64,000 bases of DNA from JAKAGZ01 sp963772675. GTDB lineage: Bacteria; Bacteroidota; Ignavibacteria; Ignavibacteriales; Ignavibacteriaceae. Shown here one piece after another: positions 35,537 to 44,211 of the stretch. The translations under genes were made by a program, and so were the position numbers. The stretch covers positions 186,001-250,000 of the forward strand of contig CAVYYF010000012.1 in the NCBI GenBank assembly GCA_963772675.1, read 5' to 3'. The notes under the pieces are model-generated. The model was given only the letters and a program-made list of their open reading frames with translations, made no database searches and was not told where the DNA came from. Every line of letters begins with the position of its first letter. The stretch's first letter is position 1.

Positions 35537-37516
35537 ATGAAGTTTGACAGAAAAGATTATAGTAACGAAACTCTGATTGAGTTATATATTGCATTGCTTA
35601 CACCAAGAATCATTGAGCAAAAAATGATTAACCTTATCAGGCAGGGGAAAATTACTAAATGGTTTTCGGGGATTGGTCAGGAAGCAATTTCTGTGGGATG
35701 TGCTTATGCTTTGGCGGGTGATGAATTTATTTTAACGATGCACCGCAATCTTGGAGTATTTTCGATTAAGGATGTTCCACTCAGAAAATTATTTTCACAG
35801 TTTCAAGGGAAAGCAAACGGTTTTACAAACGGGCGGGATCGTTCATTTCATTTCGGAACTTTGGAACATCACATAGTAGGGATGATTTCTCATCTTGGTC
35901 CTCAATTTGGTGTTGCCGATGGAATTGCACTCTGGAGTAAAATCCATAATGAAAAAAAAGTTACTCTTGTTTTTACGGGAGAGGGGGGAACGAGTGAGGG
36001 CGATTTTCACGAAGCTGTGAACGTTGCCGCTGTGTGGAATCTTCCAGTAATTTTTTTAATTGAGAATAACGGGTACGGACTTTCAACTCCTACAAGCGAA
36101 CAATTTAAGTGCAAAAGTCTTGCAGATAAAGGAATTGGTTATGGGATTGAAGCCAGAACAATTGAAGGGAATAATATTTTGGAAGTTTACTCAACTATTA
36201 AGGAAATAGCCGAGGATATGAGAAAAAATCCAGGACCTGTTTTGATTGAGGCGATAACTTTCAGAATGAACGGTCACGAGGAAGCATCCGGTACAAAATA
36301 TGTCCCTGACAAATTATTCGCACAATGGATGAAGAAAGATCCGATAATTAATTATGAAAAATTTCTTGTGAAAGAAAAGGTTATTACTAAAGGAATGGTT
36401 AAAACATTCATAGAAAAAATTCAAAAGGATGTTGATGATGAATGGGAAATTGCCTTAAGTGAAGTAAATATCGCAGCAGATTCCCGAAAGGAATTAAATG
36501 ATGTCTATGCCCCTTTTACACAAAAGGTCCGAAATCCTATTTCTGAAAAGAAAAACAAAAAAAGATTTGTGGATGCAATCAATGATGCATTGAGTCAAAG
36601 CATGGCAAAATATAAAGATCTTATTATTATGGGGCAGGATGTTGCTGAGTATGGCGGAGTTTTCAAAGTTACGGACGGATTTTTGAAAAAATTCGGAAAG
36701 GATAGAGTTAGAAACACGCCGCTTTGTGAATCCGCGATTATTGGAGCGGGACTCGGGTATTCGATATGTGGGGGAAAATCAGTTGTCGAAATGCAGTTTG
36801 CTGATTTTGTATCTTCCGGATTTACGCAGGTAATTAATAATCTTGCAAAAACTCATTATCGCTGGGGGCAAAATGCAGATGTAGTAATTCGTATGCCCAC
36901 AGGCGCAGGGGTGGAGGCTGGGCCTTTTCATTCTCAATCTAATGAAACCTGGTTTACTCATACGCCTGGATTAAAAGTAGTTTATCCTGCAACCCCGTAC
37001 GACGCAAAAGGTTTACTGAACGCTGCAATTGAAGATCCGAACCCGGTAATGTATTTTGAACATAAAGCTCTTTATAGATCAATTCGTGAAGAAATACCTG
37101 ACGATTATTTTACAATTGAAATTGGGAAGGCAAATTTAATAAGGAAGGGAGGCGGTCTCTCGATAATCACTTACGGAATGGGAGTTCACTGGGCAATTGA
37201 TGCCTTAAAAGAATCTCCTGATATTTCTGCTGATTTGCTTGATCTGCGAAGCCTTCTTCCCTGGGATAAAGAAGCTGTTAAAAATTCTGTAAGAAAAACA
37301 GGCAAAGTTATTCTTCTTCATGAAGATTGTCTAACCGGAGGAATAGGTGGAGAAATTTCGGCATGGATTAGTGAAAATTGTTTTGAATTTCTTGACGCTC
37401 CAATTATGAGATGCGGTAGTCTCGATACACCGGTTCCTTTTGCTAAGCAACTCGAAGATAATTTTTTACCAGCAAAGAGATTTAAAGAGAAGTTAACAAT
37501 GCTTTGGAAGTATTAG
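35537..37516 (+). CDS. Fused E1 alpha-beta subunit of a 2-oxoacid dehydrogenase
   Basis: A 659-residue thiamine diphosphate enzyme of the branched-chain 2-oxoacid/pyruvate dehydrogenase E1 type with alpha and beta parts in one chain. The alpha part (1-330) has IGQEAISVGCAYAL, the thiamine diphosphate motif GEGGTSEGDFHEAVN (near 147) and IENNGYGLSTPTSEQF. The beta part (about 340-659) starts RFVDAINDALSQSM and has MGQDVAEYGGVFKVTDGF, RVRNTPLCESAIIGAGLG and HEDCLTGGIGGEIS. Which oxoacid it oxidises cannot be told; no E2 or E3 gene is nearby. It is convergent with the citrate-lyase operon, 5 bases between stops. Confidence 0.92.
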   Translation: MKFDRKDYSNETLIELYIALLTPRIIEQKMINLIRQGKITKWFSGIGQEAISVGCAYALAGDEFILTMHRNLGVFSIKDVPLRKLFSQFQGKANGFTNGRDRSFHFGTLEHHIVGMISHLGPQFGVADGIALWSKIHNEKKVTLVFTGEGGTSEGDFHEAVNVAAVWNLPVIFLIENNGYGLSTPTSEQFKCKSLADKGIGYGIEARTIEGNNILEVYSTIKEIAEDMRKNPGPVLIEAITFRMNGHEEASGTKYVPDKLFAQWMKKDPIINYEKFLVKEKVITKGMVKTFIEKIQKDVDDEWEIALSEVNIAADSRKELNDVYAPFTQKVRNPISEKKNKKRFVDAINDALSQSMAKYKDLIIMGQDVAEYGGVFKVTDGFLKKFGKDRVRNTPLCESAIIGAGLGYSICGGKSVVEMQFADFVSSGFTQVINNLAKTHYRWGQNADVVIRMPTGAGVEAGPFHSQSNETWFTHTPGLKVVYPATPYDAKGLLNAAIEDPNPVMYFEHKALYRSIREEIPDDYFTIEIGKANLIRKGGGLSIITYGMGVHWAIDALKESPDISADLLDLRSLLPWDKEAVKNSVRKTGKVILLHEDCLTGGIGGEISAWISENCFEFLDAPIMRCGSLDTPVPFAKQLEDNFLPAKRFKEKLTMLWKY

Positions 37517-37521
37517 TGTAC

Positions 37522-39075
37522 TTATTCTACAACCTGGTAAACAGAATCCAGTACAGTTCCATCAACCCATTTAACTACTGCGACTACTTTGTTTTTATTT
37601 AATTTTGGCTTGTCAGGAATTCCACAAATTGAATCAACTTCCTTTTTGATCTCTTTCAGAGATTTAATTGGCAAAGAAGATTCTTTTATGGCTTTAAGTA
37701 AATCCTTTCTTAATGGATTTATAGCAATTCCTCTTTCTGTGATTATAACATCAATTAATTCTCCCGGTCCGCAGAGAGTGGTTACTTCATCAACTATAAC
37801 AGGAATTCTGTCTCTGAAAGAAGGGATTGCAAGAATAGTACATTTTGAATAAAGACAATTTTGCCAGCCGCCAATTCCATGTAATAAATATCCATCGGAA
37901 TGAGTGACTACATTTGCATTGAAATTCACATCAACTTCAGTCGCACCGAGAACAGCAACATCGACTATTGAAGCAAAATTTCCTTTGCCGTGAAAATTAT
38001 AGCTTGTAAACGGACTGGTATTTACGTGGTTAGCATTTTCACGCATACTTCTCACACCTTCGAGATCGAAGGTTTGTCCGTCAAGTATGTAATCAGTCAA
38101 ACCTTCTTCGAGCATCTGTACCAGATATTTTGTGCTGCCGCCACGCATAAATCTTGCTTTAACATTTTTTGACTTCATTCTTTCTTTTAGATAAAGAACG
38201 AATGCCAGGTTAGTTCCGCCTGCACCTGCCTGAAGAGAAAAACCTTCTTTCATTATTCCTGCTTCTTCAATAAACTGGGCAACATATTCAGCTATCAAAA
38301 GTCTGTCGGGAGATTTTGTTACTTCAGTTGTTCCCGAAACAATTTTGCTGGAATCTCCTAGAGAATCAATTTTTACAACGTAATCAACATTGTTTCCCTG
38401 TATCTGCCAGGGTATGCAGGGGAATGGGACAAGATTATCTGTCACGACTATTACATTGTCCGCATATTCCGAATCTGCCAATGCAAAGCCTATTAAACCG
38501 CTGGCAGAAGGGCCGGTTACACCGTTTGAGTTTCCAAACTCGTCTGAAGTTGGTGCAGCAATTACGGCGATGTCAATTTTAACTTCACCATCCTGTACTG
38601 CCTGGAATCTTCCTCCATGCGAACGAAGAACTCCAACTCCTTTCATTTTTCCGAGGGAAGTAAATCTTCCCAGAGGACCATTCATACTTCCTTCTATGTG
38701 ATGAATTGTTCCATCTTCCAAATATTTAATTAAATGTTTATGAACGGGGAAAGAAGCGCTGGGAAACCATCGGATGTTTTTTATCCCCATCTGTTTGATT
38801 GTGTCAAAAAGATAATTTGTTAAAACATCACCGTTCCGTAAGTGATGATGAGTAGATATTGTCATTCCGTTTTTCAGGCCCGCTTTCCTTAATGCTTCTT
38901 TTAAATTTTTAATAATCTTATTTCCGTCAGCAGGAAAATCCATACAGGATTTAATCGGCGCCCCGGTTTTTCTACCGCCCGGTTTGTATTTGTTTACACC
39001 TTTGAAGGCAATCTGTTTTTGTCCATTGATGACAGTTGGGACGAATCTTCCCGCAGCATTTTTAGTTAATTTCAT
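37522..39075 (-). CDS. citF: Citrate lyase alpha subunit (citrate:acetyl-ACP transferase)
   Basis: Exchanges the acyl group between acetyl-ACP and citrate to give citryl-ACP. CitF motifs: FSHHxxLRNGD-type TISTHHHLRNGDVLTNY, GSMNGPLGRFTSLGKMKGVGVLRSHGGR, VIAAPTSDEFGNSNGVTG and NVVTHSDGYLLHGIGGWQNCLYSK near residue 400. The length of 517 is normal. It is last in the operon, with its start overlapping the stop of the beta-gamma gene by 14 bases. CitC, CitX and CitG, needed for making and charging the prosthetic group, are not in the window. Confidence 0.93.
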   Translation of the reverse strand: MKLTKNAAGRFVPTVINGQKQIAFKGVNKYKPGGRKTGAPIKSCMDFPADGNKIIKNLKEALRKAGLKNGMTISTHHHLRNGDVLTNYLFDTIKQMGIKNIRWFPSASFPVHKHLIKYLEDGTIHHIEGSMNGPLGRFTSLGKMKGVGVLRSHGGRFQAVQDGEVKIDIAVIAAPTSDEFGNSNGVTGPSASGLIGFALADSEYADNVIVVTDNLVPFPCIPWQIQGNNVDYVVKIDSLGDSSKIVSGTTEVTKSPDRLLIAEYVAQFIEEAGIMKEGFSLQAGAGGTNLAFVLYLKERMKSKNVKARFMRGGSTKYLVQMLEEGLTDYILDGQTFDLEGVRSMRENANHVNTSPFTSYNFHGKGNFASIVDVAVLGATEVDVNFNANVVTHSDGYLLHGIGGWQNCLYSKCTILAIPSFRDRIPVIVDEVTTLCGPGELIDVIITERGIAINPLRKDLLKAIKESSLPIKSLKEIKKEVDSICGIPDKPKLNKNKVVAVVKWVDGTVLDSVYQVVE

Positions 39076-40288
39076 TTCTCCAAGTCTCAGTAATTAAATT
39101 ATTAAGAAACGCTAACTCAATAGTTTTATGCGCACGTTTAACAACAGGAGCGTCAATCATTTTACCGCCAAGTGTTACTACGCCCAATCCTTTTCCCTCG
39201 GCTTCTTCATATGCAAACACGATTTTTTTTGCATTGTCGATTTCATCAGGAGTTGGTGCAAATGCTTCATGTACAACCTGAATCTGTCTCGGGTGAATGC
39301 ATCCTTTACCTTCAAAGCCAAGTGATTTAGCTTCGATTACACTTTCTCTTAAGCCTTCCATATCATTTACATCAGAGAACACTGTATCAATTGCCTGTAC
39401 ACCAGCAGCCCTTGCAGCATTAACAATCATCGATCTTGCAAAGAAACTTTCTCGCCCCTCCTTCGTACGCTGTGTCCCGATATCAGCAGTATAATCTTCG
39501 AGGCCGATAGCTAGTGCGCAAACATTGGGAGAGGCTGATGCAATTTCATATGCATGAATAATTCCTTTTGCACTCTCGATTATAGGTATAACGTAAACTT
39601 CATTTCTGATCTTGTGTTCAACTTTTAGTCGCCTTATTTCTAGTGCCGTTTCGACTACATGAGCAGGCGATTCACATTTCGGAATTAAAACAACATTAAC
39701 ATTTTGAGGAATAATATATTTAAGGTCATCCAATCCCTGCTGATGCTGGTTGACTCGCACAATTCTTTCGCAACCATAAAAATCAACCGCGCGAAGTGCA
39801 TTGCGTACCAGAATTCTTGCCGCATCTTTTTCAGATGGTGCAACGCTGTCTTCCAGGTCCAAAATTATTCCGTCTGGTTTATGGAGGGCGGCGTTTAGGA
39901 AAAACTTTGGCTCATTACCGGGCAGGTATAATCGGCTTCTTCGCAGTTTATCCCTTGTTGTTTTGTACTTGTTTTTCCTGAGCATCGGTAATAGAAAATC
40001 TTTTTTTTCATCAGGATCTAATCTTTTAACTACTGCTTCAAATCTTGCCGCAATTACAAAAGGCAGTGCTCCATTGTCTTCAATTATTATATTTATGTGT
40101 TTCAGATTAAAGAACTCACACATTGCTTCAATCTGCTTCCTTATGGAATTACCGTACATCGATTTTACTTTACTCTGGAGTTCAATTTTTATGCCTCCTG
40201 ATTTTTTCTTTTCTATTTCAATGTAACAATCTGAACGTACGGTATCGCCACGTTTTCCGGCAGAAGCTTTATTTGTTTTTTTACTCAT
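39062..40288 (-). CDS. Fused citrate lyase gamma (acyl carrier) and beta subunits
   Basis: A 408-residue fusion. Residues 1-100 are CitD-like: GDTVRSDCYIEIEKKKSGG with a serine at about position 19 aligning with the prosthetic-group serine of CitD, and IIEDNGALPFVIAARFEA matching the conserved CitD end. Residues 115-400 are CitE-like: RSRLYLPGNEPKFFLNA, GIILDLEDSVAPSEKDAAR, VYVIPIIESAKGI, AIGLEDYTADIG and GFEGKGCIHPRQI. The carrier arm and the citryl-ACP lyase would thus be one chain. Separate CitD and CitE are the usual arrangement. The gene lies 7 bases after MmgE/PrpD. Confidence 0.88.
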   Translation of the reverse strand: MSKKTNKASAGKRGDTVRSDCYIEIEKKKSGGIKIELQSKVKSMYGNSIRKQIEAMCEFFNLKHINIIIEDNGALPFVIAARFEAVVKRLDPDEKKDFLLPMLRKNKYKTTRDKLRRSRLYLPGNEPKFFLNAALHKPDGIILDLEDSVAPSEKDAARILVRNALRAVDFYGCERIVRVNQHQQGLDDLKYIIPQNVNVVLIPKCESPAHVVETALEIRRLKVEHKIRNEVYVIPIIESAKGIIHAYEIASASPNVCALAIGLEDYTADIGTQRTKEGRESFFARSMIVNAARAAGVQAIDTVFSDVNDMEGLRESVIEAKSLGFEGKGCIHPRQIQVVHEAFAPTPDEIDNAKKIVFAYEEAEGKGLGVVTLGGKMIDAPVVKRAHKTIELAFLNNLITETWRNEIN

Positions 40289-40295
40289 TAAATTC

Positions 40296-41669
40296 TCATT
40301 TATTAATTGTAAGTCTTTTCATAAAGTCTGTTGTTTCCATCTTTTCGCAATTAAAAATCATCTCTTTTATTTTTTTTTGCTTTTTCTTTGTCAATAATTT
40401 CCTTGAAAGAGAATTGAACTTATTTTCAAGATCTTCCAAGGTCATAGGCTCGCGCGGATCGCCTTTAGGAAATTCAAGATATTCTGAATATTCATTCCCA
40501 TCTTTCGTTTTTATTACAATTTTTGATGGCTGTTTTGCCGGGAACATTTTTTCAAATTCCACCGAAGCTTCGCCTTTTATCTTGTCGATAACTTCCCACA
40601 CTCTCGGATCTTTCATTTTTTTATCCGAAAATGAATCGGTTGTAATTTTTTTATCAACCAAAGCAGTTGCAATGCAGTATGGGAGTGAGTGATCGGCGGT
40701 TTCTCTCGATTCGGGTCTGTATTTATGCGGATCGAAAAGAATATCACATGCACGTGCAATTGTGGTGACAATAACAGAATCAATATGATCATAATGGATA
40801 TTATTTTTTGTTATGACTTTTAGAGTTGCACTGATATGTGTGTGGGTTAATGCTTCAGTCGGGAAAGCCTTCATTCCGCATTCAAGTATTTTATAGTTTT
40901 TCCCAAGGTCTTCAATTAATTTTGCTGTATCCCAATCGGGGCCAAATACATCCATTAGCCCTTCTTTGCCATCGAATACGGCTTCGGTTCCTGTATAACC
41001 GTTTTTTGCCATCAATGCTGCAAACACGCCTGACTGTACCGCCATCGGATCAACTGTATTTTTCATCATTGTAAGTTTGCCTGCGGTCGGGCAGCCAATT
41101 GTATGATTGTGACTGCCGTTTATTCCAATTGCATTCACCATTTGGTCAACATTTAGTTTGAGTAATTTTCCTGCTACAATGGGAGATACAAATTGCGTTA
41201 AAGTTGCGTGGTGCCACTTGCGTTCTCGTACTCCCGGCACAGCAAACTCACAAAGTCTCTGTTCAAACTCGTAGGCAAGAACAATTGCTGTAATAACTTC
41301 TTTCATTGATGCGTTGGTTAGTTCACCAACCGAGAGTGCTGCGGGGATAAGATCAGACGGATGGGAAGGATCTTCTTTCCAGTAAATGTCATTGAAGTCC
41401 AAAGCACGAATCATTAAAGAATTTACTAAAGTGGTATTTACAGCCGGAAGTTTATCCCCGTATCCAATCAGAGTGGATTCCTTTTTGCCACCCATGTTTT
41501 TATAAATCTTTCTTAATATTTTAACATCCTTTGTGTGGTAACCGCCATAAGCACAACCGATTGAATCATATAGATATCTTTTTACTTCATTAATTACATT
41601 TTCAGGAAGGTCTTTATATCTTAGATTGACTGCAAATTCTGCGATTTGTCTGGAAATTGAAGGCCCCAT
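40296..41669 (-). CDS. MmgE/PrpD-family dehydratase
   Basis: A 457-residue enzyme of the family that holds 2-methylcitrate dehydratase and cis-aconitate decarboxylase. Typical blocks: KRYLYDSIGCAYGG near residue 27, NTTLVNSLMIRALDFNDIYW, HPSDLIPAALSVGE, KRYLYDS being followed by HATLTQFVSPIVAGKLLKLN near 158 and FPTEALTHTHISATLKV near 285. It is preceded by AAGGAT as a good ribosome-binding site. Its substrate is probably a tricarboxylic acid since it lies between an aconitase and citrate lyase. Dehydratase versus decarboxylase activity cannot be decided by eye. Confidence 0.88.
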   Translation of the reverse strand: MGPSISRQIAEFAVNLRYKDLPENVINEVKRYLYDSIGCAYGGYHTKDVKILRKIYKNMGGKKESTLIGYGDKLPAVNTTLVNSLMIRALDFNDIYWKEDPSHPSDLIPAALSVGELTNASMKEVITAIVLAYEFEQRLCEFAVPGVRERKWHHATLTQFVSPIVAGKLLKLNVDQMVNAIGINGSHNHTIGCPTAGKLTMMKNTVDPMAVQSGVFAALMAKNGYTGTEAVFDGKEGLMDVFGPDWDTAKLIEDLGKNYKILECGMKAFPTEALTHTHISATLKVITKNNIHYDHIDSVIVTTIARACDILFDPHKYRPESRETADHSLPYCIATALVDKKITTDSFSDKKMKDPRVWEVIDKIKGEASVEFEKMFPAKQPSKIVIKTKDGNEYSEYLEFPKGDPREPMTLEDLENKFNSLSRKLLTKKKQKKIKEMIFNCEKMETTDFMKRLTINK

Positions 41670-41682
41670 TTTATCCTTTATA

Positions 41683-43653
41683 TTAGTTTATGTTTTTCTT
41701 TATCCAGTTTTCGAGTCCATCAAGTACAATTAATTCCTGGGCAGCTTCTCCAACTGGATTAAAAGAATACTGCTTTCCTTTAAATTCTAAAAGTGAACTT
41801 TTGAAATCTATCTTAATGTTATCATTTAATTTGTTAGTCAGTTTACTTGATCCAAATTCTTTTTTCAACTCTGTGGATATATCCGGACATTCTATTAATA
41901 AAAAGCCATTGTTGATTGCATTTCTTTTGTATGTTTCATTGAATGATCCCGCAATAACCAGCTTAATGCCTTTATATTTTAATGCGGTAGCGGCCTGTTC
42001 TCTGGAACTGCCCGTACCGAAATTGAACCCCCCGACTAAAATGTCTCCTTCTTCAGCAATCTTTGCAAATTCGGGATCATAATTTTCCATTACAACTTGT
42101 GCTTGTTGTTGCGGAGTAAAATTATCCTGGTAGGTATACTTTCCGGGATAAATACCATCAGTATTTAAATTGTCCTGATGGCAGAAAATAACATTACCTG
42201 ACAATGATTCAGGAAAGTTCTCTATAATATTTACTTTATCTATTCTTTCATTTTTCTTTTTGTTTTCATTTATTATAGCTGAAATTTTAGTATCTGAATC
42301 TTTCCAATTAAAGAAAATCTTTCCGGCAACTGCTGAAGAAGCCACAACAACTGGGGAAGCCAGAAAAGCCTGTGCATTGGGTGAGCCCATTCTTCCTTTG
42401 AAATTTCTGTTAGTTGCAGATATTCCCACTTCGCCATCTTTTAGCAAACCAGTTCCCAATCCTATGCACGGACCACAACCCGGAGGTAATGGAATAGCCC
42501 CTGCATTTATTAAAGTTTTCCATGCCCCTTGTTTTTCAGCTTCTTTTTGTTCGTCACGCGAGGCGGCAGCAATATAGAATTCCACACCTGGAGCAACTTT
42601 CTTGCCTTTAATTGCTTCTGCAGCATCGTAAATATCACTTGCTCTGCTATTGACGCAGGAGACTAGATAAGCTTTATTAATTTTTATTTCTTTCTTATTA
42701 AACTCAGTTACAGGATTAAAAATCTTTACTGAATTTGGTCCCGATACAGAAGGCTTTATTGTGCTTAAATCTATAATAATTTCTTTGGTATAAAATGCAT
42801 CAGAATCGGCAGCAGGAGGATTTTTTTCGATATCAAATATTCTAAATAGATTCATTCTTGGGTGAAGATCGTTACCATCCGTGTCGGAAGCCACACCTTC
42901 AAGTCCTCTTTCAACTATGTAGTTTGCTCTTTTTTTCATCCAGTAGATTGTTGCAAGGTCAACAGGGAATACGCCTGCCAGGGCTCCCCACTCGGTAGTC
43001 ATGTTTGAAATTGTTAACCTGGCATCAATCGACAAATTTTCTATACCGCTACCTGTAAATTCGATTGCGCAATTCAGGACTTCATCATTCTTAAAAAATC
43101 CACTAAGAGTAATGATCAGGTCTTTTCCAGTTACTCCCGGATTTAGTTTATTAATAAGTTTTACGTTTACAATTGGAGGAACCTGCCACCACGTTCTACC
43201 TGTTGCCCAAATTGCAGCAGCGTCGGTTCTTACAATCGGCGTACCGAGACAACCGAGTCCGCCATACATGTTTGAATGACTGTCCGAGGCGACAACCATT
43301 GTACCCGGCCAGGCATATCCTTCTTCACACATTATCTGATGCCCTATCCCGCGGCCTGCAGGGTAAAAGTCTGCACCATGCATTTTTGCAAAGTATTCAA
43401 TCTTACGATACTTCTCAAGGTTTGCTTCGCCCTTGTCCTGAATATTATGGTCTAGTGTTATCACTACTTGCCGGGGATTGAATAACTTTTTTGCTCCGAT
43501 ATTTTTGAATTTCGGGATGACAGCACCGGTGTTATCGTGCGTCATCACATAGGCCGGCTTAATTGAAATATAATCACCGCTGTGAACTTCTTTTCCATCA
43601 GCAATACCAATGGCAAATTTCTGCGCTATTTTTTCAATTAATGTTTGTCCCAT
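41683..43653 (-). CDS. Aconitase of the homoaconitase (Lys4-like) type
   Basis: A 656-residue [4Fe-4S] hydro-lyase. Cluster cysteines are in SCVNSRASDIYDAAEA near residue 344 and GCGPCIGLGTGLL near 405. The block HGADFYPAGRGIGHQIMCEEGYAWPGTMVVASDSHSNMYGGLGCLGTPIVRTDAAAIWATGRTWWQVPP and GISATNRNFKGRMGSPNAQAFLASPVVVA follow fungal homoaconitase more closely, as I remember them, than classic AcnA. The C-terminal swivel domain is attached (GGFNFGTGSSREQAATALKYKG). A clean AGAGG ribosome-binding site precedes the ATG. Substrate (citrate, homocitrate or methylcitrate) is not established. Confidence 0.85.
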   Translation of the reverse strand: MGQTLIEKIAQKFAIGIADGKEVHSGDYISIKPAYVMTHDNTGAVIPKFKNIGAKKLFNPRQVVITLDHNIQDKGEANLEKYRKIEYFAKMHGADFYPAGRGIGHQIMCEEGYAWPGTMVVASDSHSNMYGGLGCLGTPIVRTDAAAIWATGRTWWQVPPIVNVKLINKLNPGVTGKDLIITLSGFFKNDEVLNCAIEFTGSGIENLSIDARLTISNMTTEWGALAGVFPVDLATIYWMKKRANYIVERGLEGVASDTDGNDLHPRMNLFRIFDIEKNPPAADSDAFYTKEIIIDLSTIKPSVSGPNSVKIFNPVTEFNKKEIKINKAYLVSCVNSRASDIYDAAEAIKGKKVAPGVEFYIAAASRDEQKEAEKQGAWKTLINAGAIPLPPGCGPCIGLGTGLLKDGEVGISATNRNFKGRMGSPNAQAFLASPVVVASSAVAGKIFFNWKDSDTKISAIINENKKKNERIDKVNIIENFPESLSGNVIFCHQDNLNTDGIYPGKYTYQDNFTPQQQAQVVMENYDPEFAKIAEEGDILVGGFNFGTGSSREQAATALKYKGIKLVIAGSFNETYKRNAINNGFLLIECPDISTELKKEFGSSKLTNKLNDNIKIDFKSSLLEFKGKQYSFNPVGEAAQELIVLDGLENWIKKNIN

Positions 43654-43673
43654 AATTTCTACCTCTCAAAAAA

Positions 43674-44207
43674 TTAAGCTTTGAAAGGATCAAAGCTGAC
43701 AAAATCAGCATGATGAACAATGATAGATTCAACTGTTCTGTGACCCAAATCACCCTCCTTTGAATGAGTTGCAATTATGTGCTGAACTTCCGCCGGAAGT
43801 CTAAATCTGTCAGCAATTGCTAATCCACTGAAAGGATGGCGTACAAGTTTTCCTGCGTGACTAGTTCCTAATTTTCCATCTTTCATCTCGTATTCAAGAA
43901 GTTTACCGACATCAATTAATATTGCACCGGCAATAAGAATATCCATATTTATTTTTATTTCATTACCGAAGTTCTTCTTCATTATATTAGCTATCTCAAC
44001 TGAAAGTTGAACTGCGGTCCTTTTGTGATTCATAAAAGAAATTTTGCAGTCTTTAAGAAGTAGGGAAAAAGGTATCTTATCCAAATCCTCTATTGAAAGC
44101 ATACTGTTTTCAATCGCGTAAACCCAGCTGTCTAAAACTTTTTCTTTCAGTTCTTCGTTTTTTATCCAGTTAATTTCAGGCCATATTTGCAGAACTTTTT
44201 CTTTCAT
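43674..44207 (-). CDS. HD-domain-like protein with altered HD motif
   Basis: A small operon protein like HD phosphohydrolases. It has a first His in SFMNHKRTAVQLSVEIA, then the core helix LIAGAILIDVGKLLEYE where the family has LLHDVGK: the histidine of the HD pair is replaced by isoleucine. Later histidines lie in TSHAGKLVRHPFSGLAI, EVQHIIATHSKEGDL and ESIIVHHADF. The ATG at 44207 (MKEKVLQIWPEI) is the better start; the longer frame from 44225 overlaps the dehydrogenase stop. The missing His may weaken metal binding, so a non-hydrolytic role is possible. It is a stable part of this operon but of unknown role. Confidence 0.75.
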   Translation of the reverse strand: MKEKVLQIWPEINWIKNEELKEKVLDSWVYAIENSMLSIEDLDKIPFSLLLKDCKISFMNHKRTAVQLSVEIANIMKKNFGNEIKINMDILIAGAILIDVGKLLEYEMKDGKLGTSHAGKLVRHPFSGLAIADRFRLPAEVQHIIATHSKEGDLGHRTVESIIVHHADFVSFDPFKA

Positions 44208-44211
44208 AATT

